DNA from: Pseudonocardiaceae bacterium | GTDB taxonomy: Bacteria > Actinomycetota > Actinomycetes > Mycobacteriales > Pseudonocardiaceae | Length of the DNA stretch: 33,487 nt | Direction of reading: 5' to 3' | Assembly: GCA_009379845.1 (NCBI GenBank) | Contig: WHSZ01000066.1 | Coordinates: forward strand, 1-33,487 | In this document: positions 1 to 7,794 of the stretch, piece after piece | How the letters are laid out: every line of letters begins with the position of its first letter | Numbering within the stretch: position 1 is the stretch's first letter | Notes under the pieces: generated by a model | Told to the model about the DNA's origin: nothing | What the model saw: only the letters and a program-made list of their open reading frames with translations | Databases searched by the model: none | Program-made: the position numbers and the translations under genes

Positions 1-227
1 CGGTAGTTCAGCCCGACGCAGAAGATTTTCTGGGGGGCGGGGATCAGGGGGGCGTAGTCCAGGGTGGTCAGCTCGTGTCGCGGGCCGGTGGCCGAGGCTG
101 CCCGGTCCCGCCAGCCCGGTTCGGCGAGCAGCATGCCCAGATCCGGGGCGCCGATCTCCACGGCCTCCGTGTCATCGACACGGACCGCGGCATGCCCAGA
201 GGCCGTGCGGATAGTGGCCAGCTTCAT
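1..227 (-). CDS. Fumarylacetoacetate hydrolase family protein, N-terminal part (runs off the window)
   Basis: Reading leftward from the ATG at 227-225, an open frame of 75 codons begins MKLATIRT and reaches PAPQKIFCVGLNYR at the window edge. That last segment is the typical junction between the short N-terminal domain and the catalytic fold of FAH-family enzymes, whose members hydrolyse or decarboxylate 2,4-dioxo acids or act as hydratases, using a divalent metal. A strong ribosome site (GGAGGAA in the minus-strand sense, about 236-242) precedes the ATG. The gene lies downstream of the gntR gene on the same strand, 121 bp away, so the two may be co-transcribed. The metal-binding residues are outside the window, so the precise reaction is unknown. 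Absence of this frame from longer ORF lists is explained by truncation. Confidence 0.85.
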   Translation of the reverse strand, partial: MKLATIRTASGHAAVRVDDTEAVEIGAPDLGMLLAEPGWRDRAASATGPRHELTTLDYAPLIPAPQKIFCVGLNY

Positions 228-348
228 GCGGAACTTCCTCCCGTGACGTCAAGACTTCGACCATCCAACACGACCGCGCCCACCCGCGAAAGACCTGCCA
301 CAGGCGAAGATCAAACCGTGCGCGCGACTCGGCCTCGCGGCACGCGGC

Positions 349-1089
349 TCAGCTGGGAAACAGGTGCTTACGCAGGTAGCCGAGGTGTTCCACGATCGCG
401 GCTTCGGCGGCATCGGGATCGCGCTCGGCGATGGCCTTCACGATCTTTTGATGCTGCTTGACGGTCGTCTTGCCGACCGACGGTGACAGGTCCAGGTAGT
501 GCACCGGCTCGGTCTCCCTGTGCAGGGCATGCACGAAAGAGCCGAGCACCCGGTTTCCGGACGCTCGCGCTATCGCGGCGTGGAATCGCTCGTCGAGGTC
601 CGGCACGTTCGGATCGTCCACCGAGATGGTGCGCTGCTGTTCCACGATCTCGCGCAACTCGTTGAGGTCCTCCTCGGTGCGGTGTTCGGCCGCGAGCCGG
701 GTGGAAGGCACCTCGAGGTACTGCCGGACCATGGCCACTTCCTCGCCACCTAACGATCCCAACGTCAGCAGGTTGTGCAGGGATTCCTGCAGCAGCGTGC
801 CGAGCGAGTGATGATCGATGCTCCGCACGAAACTGCCGCCGCCGGCACCGGGAACCTTATCGATCAGGTTCTGCGTGGTCAGCGAACGCAGCGCCTCGCG
901 CACCGTGGTCCTGCTGACCTCGAACTGCCGAGCGAGCTCCGCCTCGGCCGGTAGCCGTTCGCCACTGCGCAGGTCCCCTGAGAAGATCGCCGCGCGGATC
1001 CGCTCCTCGACCTGCTGCCGTGGCCGAAGTACTCGCTGCCCGATCAGTTTCGCCGAGTTCGACTCGTCGTTTGTCAATGTTGAATCCAC
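349..1089 (-). CDS. GntR-family transcriptional regulator, FadR/FCD subfamily
   Basis: This 246-residue protein has a GntR winged helix at about residues 22-92 (QVEERIRAAIFSGDLRSG, then LARQFEVSRTTVREALRSL as the recognition helix). A C-terminal all-helical FCD ligand-binding domain follows. The FCD metal or ligand residues are visible: Asp/His in LDERFHAAIARASGN, His in KQHQKIV and His in VEHLGYLRKHL. FCD regulators usually repress a neighbouring catabolic operon and are released by a pathway acid or acyl-CoA. The start is GTG at 1089, preceded by GAGAGAGGG in the minus sense. The gene diverges from the CoA-dependent catabolic operon, and a perfect FadR-type palindrome lies in the shared upstream region. 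It is therefore very likely the local repressor; the effector is unknown. Confidence 0.93.
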   Translation of the reverse strand: MDSTLTNDESNSAKLIGQRVLRPRQQVEERIRAAIFSGDLRSGERLPAEAELARQFEVSRTTVREALRSLTTQNLIDKVPGAGGGSFVRSIDHHSLGTLLQESLHNLLTLGSLGGEEVAMVRQYLEVPSTRLAAEHRTEEDLNELREIVEQQRTISVDDPNVPDLDERFHAAIARASGNRVLGSFVHALHRETEPVHYLDLSPSVGKTTVKQHQKIVKAIAERDPDAAEAAIVEHLGYLRKHLFPS

Positions 1090-1213
1090 GGCGCCCTCTC
1101 TAACTGTCCGAACTTTAGCACTCGGTTCTTCGGAACACGGACTTCTCGCTTCGGGCGGCGCGGGCGAGCCGCTGGCAGGCGACTTTTCGTGTTGTGAGCC
1201 GGCTTTCCGGCCG

Positions 1214-1224
1214 TGGTCAGACCA
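1214..1224. promoter_or_regulatory. FadR-type GntR operator TGGTCAGACCA
   Basis: TGGTCAGACCA fits the FCD-family operator pattern TNGTNNNACNA at every defined position and is close to the Escherichia coli FadR core TGGTCNGACC. It lies between the divergent gntR gene and the catabolic operon, nine bases upstream of a TTGACC -35 candidate. A second overlapping palindrome, GGTCAG-N5-CTGACC, starts within it (1215-1231). The best reading is the binding site of the adjacent regulator. Confidence 0.7.
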
Positions 1225-1232
1225 ACTGACCC

Positions 1233-1261
1233 TTGACCGGCTCTAAATGTTGGACAATACT
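1233..1261 (+). promoter_or_regulatory. Putative sigma-70-type promoter of the catabolic operon
   Basis: TTGACC (1233-1238) is followed after 17 bases by AATACT (1256-1261), a reasonable housekeeping promoter. It would give a leader of about 50 nt before the ATG at 1320. It is just downstream of the FadR-type operator, consistent with repression by the divergent GntR protein. No experimental start site is known. Confidence 0.45.
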
Positions 1262-1319
1262 CTGCATGTCGATGGCCGCGAGCCTCTCGGGAGGATGGGT
1301 GCCACTGCGCGAAGGGGCG

Positions 1320-2531
1320 ATGTCGACCGACGCCGGCACGCTGCCGCTTGCCGGGGTGCGGGTGGTGGATCTGTCCACGTCGTACGCGGGCCCGACGGCC
1401 ACCATGTACCTTGCCGACCTCGGCGCTCAGGTGATCAAAGTGGAGCGTCCGGGCCGCGGCGATGACGCCCGTGCGTGGGGACCACCGTTCGTCGGCGACA
1501 CCTCGGCGTGGTTCGCCTCAGCCAACCGCAACAAGCGCAGCGTCGCCATCGACCTGCGCTCCGACGGCGGCAAGGGAGTGTTGAACTGCCTGCTCTCCGC
1601 CGCGGACGTGTTCGTGGAGAACATGAACCCGGCGAAGCTCGAATCCCTTGGCCTGGCGCCTGATCAGCTGCGCGAGCGCTATCCGCGGCTGATCTACTGC
1701 GCGCTGTCCGGATTTGGCCTCGACGGGCCGGATTCCGCGTTGCCTGGCTACGACTTGGTCGCGCAGGCGCGATCCGGGCTGATGAGCGTGACCGGTGCGG
1801 CTGGCGGTACGCCGCAGCGGGTATCCACCGCACTATCCGACATCGTCACCGGGATGTCCGCCGCGCTGGCGATCACCGCCGCGATCCGCCGGCAGGACCG
1901 GCACGGCGTCGGCGAGCTGATCGACGTGACGCTACTGGAGTCCGATCTCGCGTTGATGGCGCCGAGGATCGCCGCGTTTCTCGCGGGCGAGCCGGAACCG
2001 GAACCGAGCGGCGGCACCGATTCGGTAATCGCCGTCTACCAACCGTTTCAGACCGCGGATCGCCCGATCGTACTGGCCATCGGCAACGACGAGATCTGGC
2101 AGCGCTGCTGCGCCGAGCTTGGTCTCGACGAGCTGGTGGCGGACGAGCGGTTCGCCACCAACGCCGGGCGGCGTGCGCACCGGCCCTACATCGTGCATAC
2201 GGTCCAGCAACGCCTCCGCGAGGCAGACGCGGAGACCTGGCTTTCCCGGCTCGCGAGTGCGGGCGTACCGGCAGCCCCTATCCAGGGTCTGTCCGATGTG
2301 CTCGACGATCGGCAGGTCCGGGCGCGCGGATCGGTATTCGAGCTGGCGGACGCGCAGCGCGCGGTGCGTAGCCCATGGCGGATGGCCTCGAACGACACGC
2401 CGCGCACCCCAGCGCCGCAGCTGGGCGCGGACACCGTTGACGTGCTCGCGGCGCACGGCTACACGCCCGCGCAGATTCACCGGTTGCTCGCCGACAGTGC
2501 GATCCAGGCGATGGACGGCGAGGCGTCATGA
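1320..2531 (+). CDS. CaiB/BaiF (family III) CoA-transferase
   Basis: The 403-residue protein opens with LPLAGVRVVDLSTSYAGPTATMYLADLGAQV, then has KVERPGRGDD and NRNKRSVAIDL, all hallmarks of family III CoA-transferases. The nucleophilic Asp that forms the acyl-enzyme anhydride is probably Asp145 in PGYDLVAQARSGLMSVTG. The enzyme moves CoA between carboxylic acids; donor and acceptor cannot be told from sequence. The ATG at 1320 is preferred because the family N-terminus starts there and GAAGGGG lies just upstream; in-frame TTG 1233 would overlap the promoter. This is the first gene of the operon, and its stop overlaps the next start by four bases. It may activate the substrate acid or recycle CoA from a dicarboxyl-CoA product. 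Confidence 0.9.
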   Translation: MSTDAGTLPLAGVRVVDLSTSYAGPTATMYLADLGAQVIKVERPGRGDDARAWGPPFVGDTSAWFASANRNKRSVAIDLRSDGGKGVLNCLLSAADVFVENMNPAKLESLGLAPDQLRERYPRLIYCALSGFGLDGPDSALPGYDLVAQARSGLMSVTGAAGGTPQRVSTALSDIVTGMSAALAITAAIRRQDRHGVGELIDVTLLESDLALMAPRIAAFLAGEPEPEPSGGTDSVIAVYQPFQTADRPIVLAIGNDEIWQRCCAELGLDELVADERFATNAGRRAHRPYIVHTVQQRLREADAETWLSRLASAGVPAAPIQGLSDVLDDRQVRARGSVFELADAQRAVRSPWRMASNDTPRTPAPQLGADTVDVLAAHGYTPAQIHRLLADSAIQAMDGEAS

Positions 2532-3316
2532 CGGGACAGCCACTGCACGTCCAGTCCACGGGTCCGGTGGCCACCGTGCGGATCGATCGACCCGAGGTGC
2601 ACAACGCGCTGAACGCCACCGTCCTCGACGCGCTCGGCGCGGCGATGAGCGAGTTCGCCCAGGACGGCCGCACCCGGGTCGTGGTGCTGACCGGCGCGGG
2701 CGAGAAAGCGTTCAGCGCCGGTGCGGATCTGGACGAGCTGGCCGAGCTGGATCCGGTCGCGGCGCACGACACGCTGCGATTCGGCCAGCGGCTGTTCCGC
2801 GACCTGGAAACCGCCGGGCTGCCGGTGATCGCCGCGGTGAACGGCTTCGCCCTCGGTGGCGGTTTCGAACTCGCGCTCGCCAGCACGTTCGCCGTCGCGG
2901 CCGAGCACGCGTCCTTCGGGCTGCCGGAGGCCGGCCTCGGGTTGATCCCCGGCTACGGCGGCACCCAACGGCTCGCCAGGCTGGCCGGCCGGCAGGCGGC
3001 AGCGCACGTGATGCTCACCGGCCAGCGGCTGTCCGCGCAGCGGGCCTACGAGCTGGGGTTGCTCGCGGTGCCCCCGGTGCCGGCGGAGCGGCTGCTGGAA
3101 ACCGCGACCGAACTCGCCGAGCGGGTAGCGGCCCGCAGCCCGAAGGCGATCGGCATGATCATGACCGCGCTGAACCACGGCGCGGACGCCTCGCTGGAGG
3201 CCGCACTCGCGCTGGAATCGGCGTTCGCCGGGCTGGCCACCGGAACGGCGGACGCGGAGGAAGGGATCGCCGCGTTCCGAGCCAAGCGGCAGGCCAACTT
3301 TGGAGATGCTCGATGA
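2528..3316 (+). CDS. Enoyl-CoA hydratase/isomerase (crotonase)
   Basis: A 262-residue crotonase. The oxyanion-hole motifs are AFSAGADLDEL (around residue 60) and AVNGFALGGGFELALA (around 100-115). Both catalytic glutamates of true hydratases are kept: the Glu in GGGFELAL and the Glu in LPEAGLGLIPGYGGTQRL. It should therefore add water to a 2-enoyl-CoA. In this operon the probable substrate is the cyclic alkene-carboxyl-CoA made by the acyl-CoA dehydrogenase, which would make it a BadK-like step; that is inferred from context, and a linear enoyl-CoA is also possible. It begins at ATG 2528, overlapping the preceding stop, and its own TGA overlaps the next ATG. Confidence 0.9.
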   Translation: MTGQPLHVQSTGPVATVRIDRPEVHNALNATVLDALGAAMSEFAQDGRTRVVVLTGAGEKAFSAGADLDELAELDPVAAHDTLRFGQRLFRDLETAGLPVIAAVNGFALGGGFELALASTFAVAAEHASFGLPEAGLGLIPGYGGTQRLARLAGRQAAAHVMLTGQRLSAQRAYELGLLAVPPVPAERLLETATELAERVAARSPKAIGMIMTALNHGADASLEAALALESAFAGLATGTADAEEGIAAFRAKRQANFGDAR

Positions 3317-4482
3317 GCGCCCGCTACGACGAGGTCACCGCGGATGGCCTGCTCACCGCGGAGGAACTGCGGCTGCGCGACCGGGTCCGCGAGGTGGTCG
3401 CCGACGAGGTGGCGCCACGGGCGGCGTTGCTCGATGCCACCGGCCAGTTCGCGCACGAGAGTTACCAGGCGCTTGCTCGCGCGGGGCTGGGCGGGCTGAT
3501 CTTCCCTGAGCGGTTGGGCGGTGCGCAGCTGTCCACCACCGGCTACGCGGTCGCCATGGAGGAGATCGCCGCGGGCTGCGGCGCAACCAGCCTGGTGTAC
3601 ATGACCCAGATGCACACCGGGTACCCGATCCTTCTGAGTGGCGACGAAGAACTGGCTCAGCGCTACCTTTCCGGCCTGTGCGCTGGCAAGCTGTACGGTT
3701 CGCTGGCGATCACCGAACCCGGCGCCGGATCCGACGTCTCCGGGTTGCGCACCACCGCTCGCCGCGAAGGGCAGCACTACGTCATCGACGGCGCGAAGAC
3801 GTTCATCACCACCGGCGACCGGGCCGACGTGATCATCTGTTTCGCCACGGTCGACCGTTCGGCAGGCCGCGACGGCATCACCGCGTTCGTGGTGGACGGC
3901 GACACCCCCGGGCTGCGCCGAGGGGCGGCACTGTCCAAAATGGGCATGCACGCGTCCGGCACGGCGGAGCTGTTCTTCGACGGTACGCGGGTTCCGGCCG
4001 AGAACCGGATCGGCGAGGAGGGATCGGGCTGGCGGCTGGTGATGCGCTCGGTGGTGAAATCCCGGATCAGCGCCGCGGCCCAGGGTGTCGGGTTGGCCAG
4101 TGGAGCTTATGCGCACGCACTGGCGACGCTGCGGGAATCCGGGCCGATCTCCGACGATGTCGCGTTCCCGCTCGCCGAATTGCGCGCGAGCATCCTGCAG
4201 GGCAGGCTGATACTCAGGTCCACAGCTCGAGCGTCCGATGTGGACTCTTCGGCGCCGCTCACCGCCGAGGTGGCCATGATGAAACTAGCCTGCACCGACC
4301 TCGGGTGGCGCGTCGCGTTGACCGTGACAGATCTGCTCGGTAGCCGAGGGGATCTCGCGGAACTCGGCGTGGAGCGCTACCTGCGGGACGCGAAGGTCAC
4401 CCAGATCTACGACGGGACCAACGAGGTGCAGCGATTGCTGATCGCGCGAGACACCGCCAGCCGGGGCAAGGAGGCGGAATGA
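3313..4482 (+). CDS. Acyl-CoA dehydrogenase with Asp at the usual catalytic Glu position
   Basis: The 389-residue protein has full acyl-CoA dehydrogenase architecture: an N-terminal helical domain, the FAD-binding strand motif LAITEPGAGSDVSGL (about residue 130), the middle beta-domain motif SKMGMHASGTAELFFD, and the C-terminal helical domain ending KVTQIYDGTNEVQRLLIAR. In the short- and medium-chain families the base is the Glu in Y-E-G-T; here it is Asp367. The alternative base position used by isovaleryl- and long-chain enzymes aligns with Ser in VVKSRISAA, so no Glu is offered there either. Asp may serve as base for a bulky cyclic substrate. In the pathway it would make the 1-ene-carboxyl-CoA (AliB-like step). 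ATGA overlaps couple it to both neighbours. Confidence 0.9.
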   Translation: MSARYDEVTADGLLTAEELRLRDRVREVVADEVAPRAALLDATGQFAHESYQALARAGLGGLIFPERLGGAQLSTTGYAVAMEEIAAGCGATSLVYMTQMHTGYPILLSGDEELAQRYLSGLCAGKLYGSLAITEPGAGSDVSGLRTTARREGQHYVIDGAKTFITTGDRADVIICFATVDRSAGRDGITAFVVDGDTPGLRRGAALSKMGMHASGTAELFFDGTRVPAENRIGEEGSGWRLVMRSVVKSRISAAAQGVGLASGAYAHALATLRESGPISDDVAFPLAELRASILQGRLILRSTARASDVDSSAPLTAEVAMMKLACTDLGWRVALTVTDLLGSRGDLAELGVERYLRDAKVTQIYDGTNEVQRLLIARDTASRGKEAE

Positions 4483-5231
4483 GCGAGCCGTCGCTGCGTG
4501 GCAAGACCGCGATCGTCACCGGCGCCAGCAGGGGCATCGGGCGCGGGATCGCCCTCGCGCTCGCCGGCGCCGGGGCGGACGTGGTGCTCGCCGCGCGGGA
4601 CGAAGAGCGGTTGTGCCAGGTGGCCGGCGAGATCTCTGGTAGCGGGGCGCTCGTGGTGCGCACCGACGTAACCAATGCGGACGACGTCGAGAAGCTCGTG
4701 GAGCGAACCCTCGTCGAGTTCGGCAGGGTCGACATCCTGGTGAACAACTCGGGCGTGGTGTCGAGCAAGGATCTGGTGGACACCACCCCGGAGGAGTGGG
4801 ACAGGGTGGTGAACACCAACCTGCGTGGCGTTTTCCTCGCCACCCGCGCGGTGGGCAAACACCTGCTGGCACAGGGATCCGGCAAGGTCATCAACATCGC
4901 ATCGAACTTCGCCTTCACGGGAGTACCGCGGCATGCCGCGTACAGCGCGTCGAAGGCGGCAGTGGTGGCGTTCACTCGGTCAATGGCGATCGAGTGGGCG
5001 CCCCACGGTATCCAGGTGAACGCGCTCGCCCCCGGGTACGTCGCCACCGATCTGAACACTGAGGCACGCGCCGATCCGGACGCGCTGGGCAAGATCCTGC
5101 GAGGCGTCCCGGCACGGCGGATGGGCGAGGTCGCCGAGCTCACCCCGTGGGTGCTGTTGCTCGCATCATCCACTTCGGACTTCATGACCGGCGAGACGAT
5201 CGTCCTGGACGGCGGGCAAACCGCCAGGTAG
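4479..5231 (+). CDS. Short-chain dehydrogenase/reductase
   Basis: A classical SDR of 250 residues. It has the nucleotide-binding motif TGASRGIGRGIA (about residues 15-26), NNSG at about 92, the catalytic Ser in NIASNFAF, and the YSASK catalytic Tyr/Lys. The C-terminus ends FMTGETIVLDGG, as in FabG-type enzymes. The arginine after the first beta strand (AARDEER) leans towards NADP(H), although this is not decisive. In the operon it could oxidise the 2-hydroxycycloalkane-carboxyl-CoA to the 2-keto form (BadH in Rhodopseudomonas is also an SDR). Two 3-hydroxyacyl-CoA dehydrogenases follow, so this assignment is inferred. Confidence 0.9.
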   Translation: MSEPSLRGKTAIVTGASRGIGRGIALALAGAGADVVLAARDEERLCQVAGEISGSGALVVRTDVTNADDVEKLVERTLVEFGRVDILVNNSGVVSSKDLVDTTPEEWDRVVNTNLRGVFLATRAVGKHLLAQGSGKVINIASNFAFTGVPRHAAYSASKAAVVAFTRSMAIEWAPHGIQVNALAPGYVATDLNTEARADPDALGKILRGVPARRMGEVAELTPWVLLLASSTSDFMTGETIVLDGGQTAR

Positions 5232-5255
5232 CCGACACACCGCTAGGAGAGCATC

Positions 5256-6134
5256 GTGGCAGGGACGCAGCTGACCGTCGGGGTACTCGGTGCGGGGACC
5301 ATGGGTTCCGGGATCGCCGTCACCACGGCGCGCGCCGGGCACCGGACCGTGCTGCGCGATCTCGACGACGAGCGGGTCGCGGCCGGCCTTGGTCGGGTGA
5401 GGACGTTTCTGGACAAGAGCGTGCGGCTGGGCAAGCTGCCAGCGGAACGCGCAGAGCAAGCGAAGCGGGACCTCTCCGGGACCACGAAGCTCGACGGCCT
5501 GTCCGAATGCGACGTCGTGGTAGAGGCGATCTTCGAGGACGTCGAGCTCAAGCGGCGCACGTTCGGCGCACTGGACGAGATCTGCAAGCCGGACACCCTG
5601 TTCCATACCAACACCTCCACGCTGTCGGTTACCGCGATCGCCGCCGGATCGACCCGACCGGAACGGGTCGTCGGTACGCACTACTGCAACCCCGCGCCGC
5701 TGATGAAGCTCGTGGAAGTGGTGCACGGCAGGCGAACCAGCGACGAGGCGTACCAGCGCACGGTGCGCTTTCTCGAATCCATCGGCAAGGTGACGGTCGC
5801 GGTGCGGGATTCGCCAGGGTTCATCGTCAACAGGTTCCTCATCCCGTTCGAGAACAACTGCATCCGGGCGCTGGAATCCGGGCTGGGTACCGTGGAATCG
5901 ATCGACCGCGCGGTCCACTTCGGACTCGGTTACCCGATGGGAACTTTCACTCTGCTGGACATCGTCGGGCTGGATGTCCACCGCGCCGTGTCCATGAGCC
6001 TGTACGACCAGCTGCGCGATCCCAGGTTCGCGCCGCCACCGCTTGTCGATCAGATGATCGCGGCCGGCCAGCTGGGACGCAAGACCGGCAAGGGCTTTTA
6101 CGACTACGAGGACACCACGCTGTTCGGCAGCTGA
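5256..6134 (+). CDS. 3-hydroxyacyl-CoA dehydrogenase (first copy)
   Basis: The 292-residue protein has an N-terminal Rossmann domain (VGVLGAGTMGSGIAV) and a C-terminal dimerisation domain (PGFIVNRFLIPFEN, then FGLGYPMGTFTLLDIVGLDV and GRKTGKGFYDY). Catalytic residues include Ser in TNTSTLSV, and His in GTHYCNPAPLMKLVEVV, where the family usually has HFFNPAP. It oxidises L-3-hydroxyacyl-CoA to 3-ketoacyl-CoA with NAD. The start is GTG 5256 behind a good AGGAGAG. It is followed 17 bp later by a second, clearly different copy, suggesting two hydroxyacyl intermediates or stereoisomers. Confidence 0.92.
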   Translation: MAGTQLTVGVLGAGTMGSGIAVTTARAGHRTVLRDLDDERVAAGLGRVRTFLDKSVRLGKLPAERAEQAKRDLSGTTKLDGLSECDVVVEAIFEDVELKRRTFGALDEICKPDTLFHTNTSTLSVTAIAAGSTRPERVVGTHYCNPAPLMKLVEVVHGRRTSDEAYQRTVRFLESIGKVTVAVRDSPGFIVNRFLIPFENNCIRALESGLGTVESIDRAVHFGLGYPMGTFTLLDIVGLDVHRAVSMSLYDQLRDPRFAPPPLVDQMIAAGQLGRKTGKGFYDYEDTTLFGS

Positions 6135-6151
6135 GTACGAGGGAGTACCGG

Positions 6152-7018
6152 ATGACCAGCTTCAGACACATCGCAGTGCTCGGCTACGGCACGATGGGCG
6201 CCGGCATCGCCCAGGTGTGTGCCCAGGCTGGCCAGCTGGTAACCGTGCTGGAAACCGACGAGCTGCGCATCGACGGCGGCCGGCGCCAGCTCGCCGAGTT
6301 CCTGGACGGCGGCGTCACCCGCGGCAAGCTGACCGACGAGGAACGCATGCGGGTGCTGGACTCGGTCACCGGCACCACCGAGATCGCCTACCTCGCAGGG
6401 GTTGACCTGGTCATCGAAGCCGTGTCGGAAAACCTCGAGGTGAAGCGGAACGTGCTGGCCAGGGTGGCCGAAGCGGTCGGCGAGGACGTGGTGATCGCCA
6501 CCAACACGTCCGCACTCGCGGTGACCGAGCTGGCCGCTTCGGTGCCGAACCCCGGCCGGTTCGCCGGGCTGCACTTCTTCAACCCGGCTCCGGTGATGAA
6601 GCTGGTCGAGGTGGTTCGTGCGGTGCGGACCGACAAGTCGACGGTGGACACGCTGCTGGAATTCTCCGAGCGAATCGGCAAGGTCGCCGTCGAGGCCAAG
6701 GACCGGCCCGGTTTCCTCGTCAACCGCCTGCTCATGCCGTATCTCAACGATGTGGTGCAGGCCTACGACGACGGGCTGGCGTCCGCGGAGGATATCGACG
6801 TGGCACTGGAGTTGGGACTAGGGTATCCGACCGGCCCACTCGGGCTACTCGATCTGATCGGTCTCGACGTGCACGAGCACGCCACCCGCAACGCGTACCA
6901 GGCCACGTTGGATCCACAATTCGCGCCCCCGCCGCTGCTGAGCCGGATGGTCGCCGCCGGGCACCTCGGGCGCAAGAGCGGGCGCGGATTCCGCGTGGCG
7001 GAAGGGAATTCGGAGTGA
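6152..7018 (+). CDS. 3-hydroxyacyl-CoA dehydrogenase (second copy)
   Basis: A 288-residue 3HCDH with AVLGYGTMGAGIAQVCAQAG at the N-terminus (Tyr in place of Ala in the GxGxxG loop), TNTSALAVTEL, the canonical catalytic His in LHFFNPAPVMKLVEVV, and PGFLVNRLLMPYLND plus LGLGYPTGPLGLLDLIGLDV in the C-terminal domain. It is closer to PaaH/FadB2-type enzymes than the upstream copy. The likely role is the beta-oxidation step after ring opening (for instance 3-hydroxypimeloyl-CoA), with the first copy acting elsewhere; this division of labour is inferred. A GAGGGAG site precedes ATG 6152, and the stop overlaps the next GTG by four bases. Confidence 0.92.
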   Translation: MTSFRHIAVLGYGTMGAGIAQVCAQAGQLVTVLETDELRIDGGRRQLAEFLDGGVTRGKLTDEERMRVLDSVTGTTEIAYLAGVDLVIEAVSENLEVKRNVLARVAEAVGEDVVIATNTSALAVTELAASVPNPGRFAGLHFFNPAPVMKLVEVVRAVRTDKSTVDTLLEFSERIGKVAVEAKDRPGFLVNRLLMPYLNDVVQAYDDGLASAEDIDVALELGLGYPTGPLGLLDLIGLDVHEHATRNAYQATLDPQFAPPPLLSRMVAAGHLGRKSGRGFRVAEGNSE

Positions 7019-7794
7019 GCCAGTACGAGGACATCCTGCTCGACACGGGCGGCGCGATCGCCACCATCACGCTGAACCGACCGGAGAGCGGCAACAAGTT
7101 CCGAACGCGGACAGCGCTGGAACTGGCCGATGCGCTCCGCGGGTTCCGGGACGACAAAGAACTACGGGTGGCGATCCTCACCGGCGCGGGCGAGAAGTTC
7201 TTCTGCATCGGCGGGGAACACGATCCGGTTCATACCGCGGATTACGGCAGCGCTATGCCCATTGTGGACGTCTACGAGCTGATCGACACGATCGCCAAAC
7301 CGGTGATCGCGGCGGTGAACGGCTTCGCGGTTGGCGGCGGAAACGTGCTGCACGTGGTGTGCGACCTCAGCATCGCGGCCGAGAACGCGCTGTTCCGCCA
7401 GGTCGGCCCGATCGTCGGCAGCTTCGACGCCGGCTACGGGACCTGGTACCTGGAGGACACCGTCGGTCGCAAGCGTGCGAAGGAACTCTGGTACCTGAAC
7501 CGCAAGTACACCGCCAAGCAGGCACTCGACATGGGCCTGGTGAACGAGGTCGTGCCGGCCGACGAGCTGCTGGGCAGGGCAAGGGAGATCGCCGACGAGC
7601 TGACCGCCCGCGGTCCGATCGCGATCGCCGGCCTGAAGTCCGCGTTCTCCGGCCGGCACAACGGCGTGGCCGGGCAGGCACGGATGGCTCACGACCAGCT
7701 GCTGTCCATGTACCTGCTCAGCGAGGAAGCCCACGAGCTCTCCGAATCCTTCGCGCAGAAGCGCAAGCCAGATGAGGGGAAGTTCTGGCGATGA
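7015..7794 (+). CDS. MenB/BadI-like crotonase, probable 2-ketocycloalkane-carboxyl-CoA ring-opening hydrolase
   Basis: This 259-residue protein belongs to the MenB/BadI branch of crotonases rather than to hydratases. The signs are NRPESGNKFRTRT, FFCIGGEHD, VGGGNVLHVVCDLSIA, RQVGPIVGSFDAGYGTWYL, KELWYLNRKYTAKQALDMGLVN and the C-terminal FAQKRKPDEGKF. The two glutamates of hydratases are missing; instead Ser and Asp in GSFDAGYG are kept, the residues used by MenB and BadI to handle a beta-keto CoA thioester. MenB makes dihydroxynaphthoyl-CoA, while BadI hydrolyses 2-ketocyclohexanecarboxyl-CoA to pimeloyl-CoA. No menaquinone genes are nearby and all neighbours are CoA catabolic enzymes, so ring opening is favoured. 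Start GTG 7015. Confidence 0.85.
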   Translation: MSQYEDILLDTGGAIATITLNRPESGNKFRTRTALELADALRGFRDDKELRVAILTGAGEKFFCIGGEHDPVHTADYGSAMPIVDVYELIDTIAKPVIAAVNGFAVGGGNVLHVVCDLSIAAENALFRQVGPIVGSFDAGYGTWYLEDTVGRKRAKELWYLNRKYTAKQALDMGLVNEVVPADELLGRAREIADELTARGPIAIAGLKSAFSGRHNGVAGQARMAHDQLLSMYLLSEEAHELSESFAQKRKPDEGKFWR

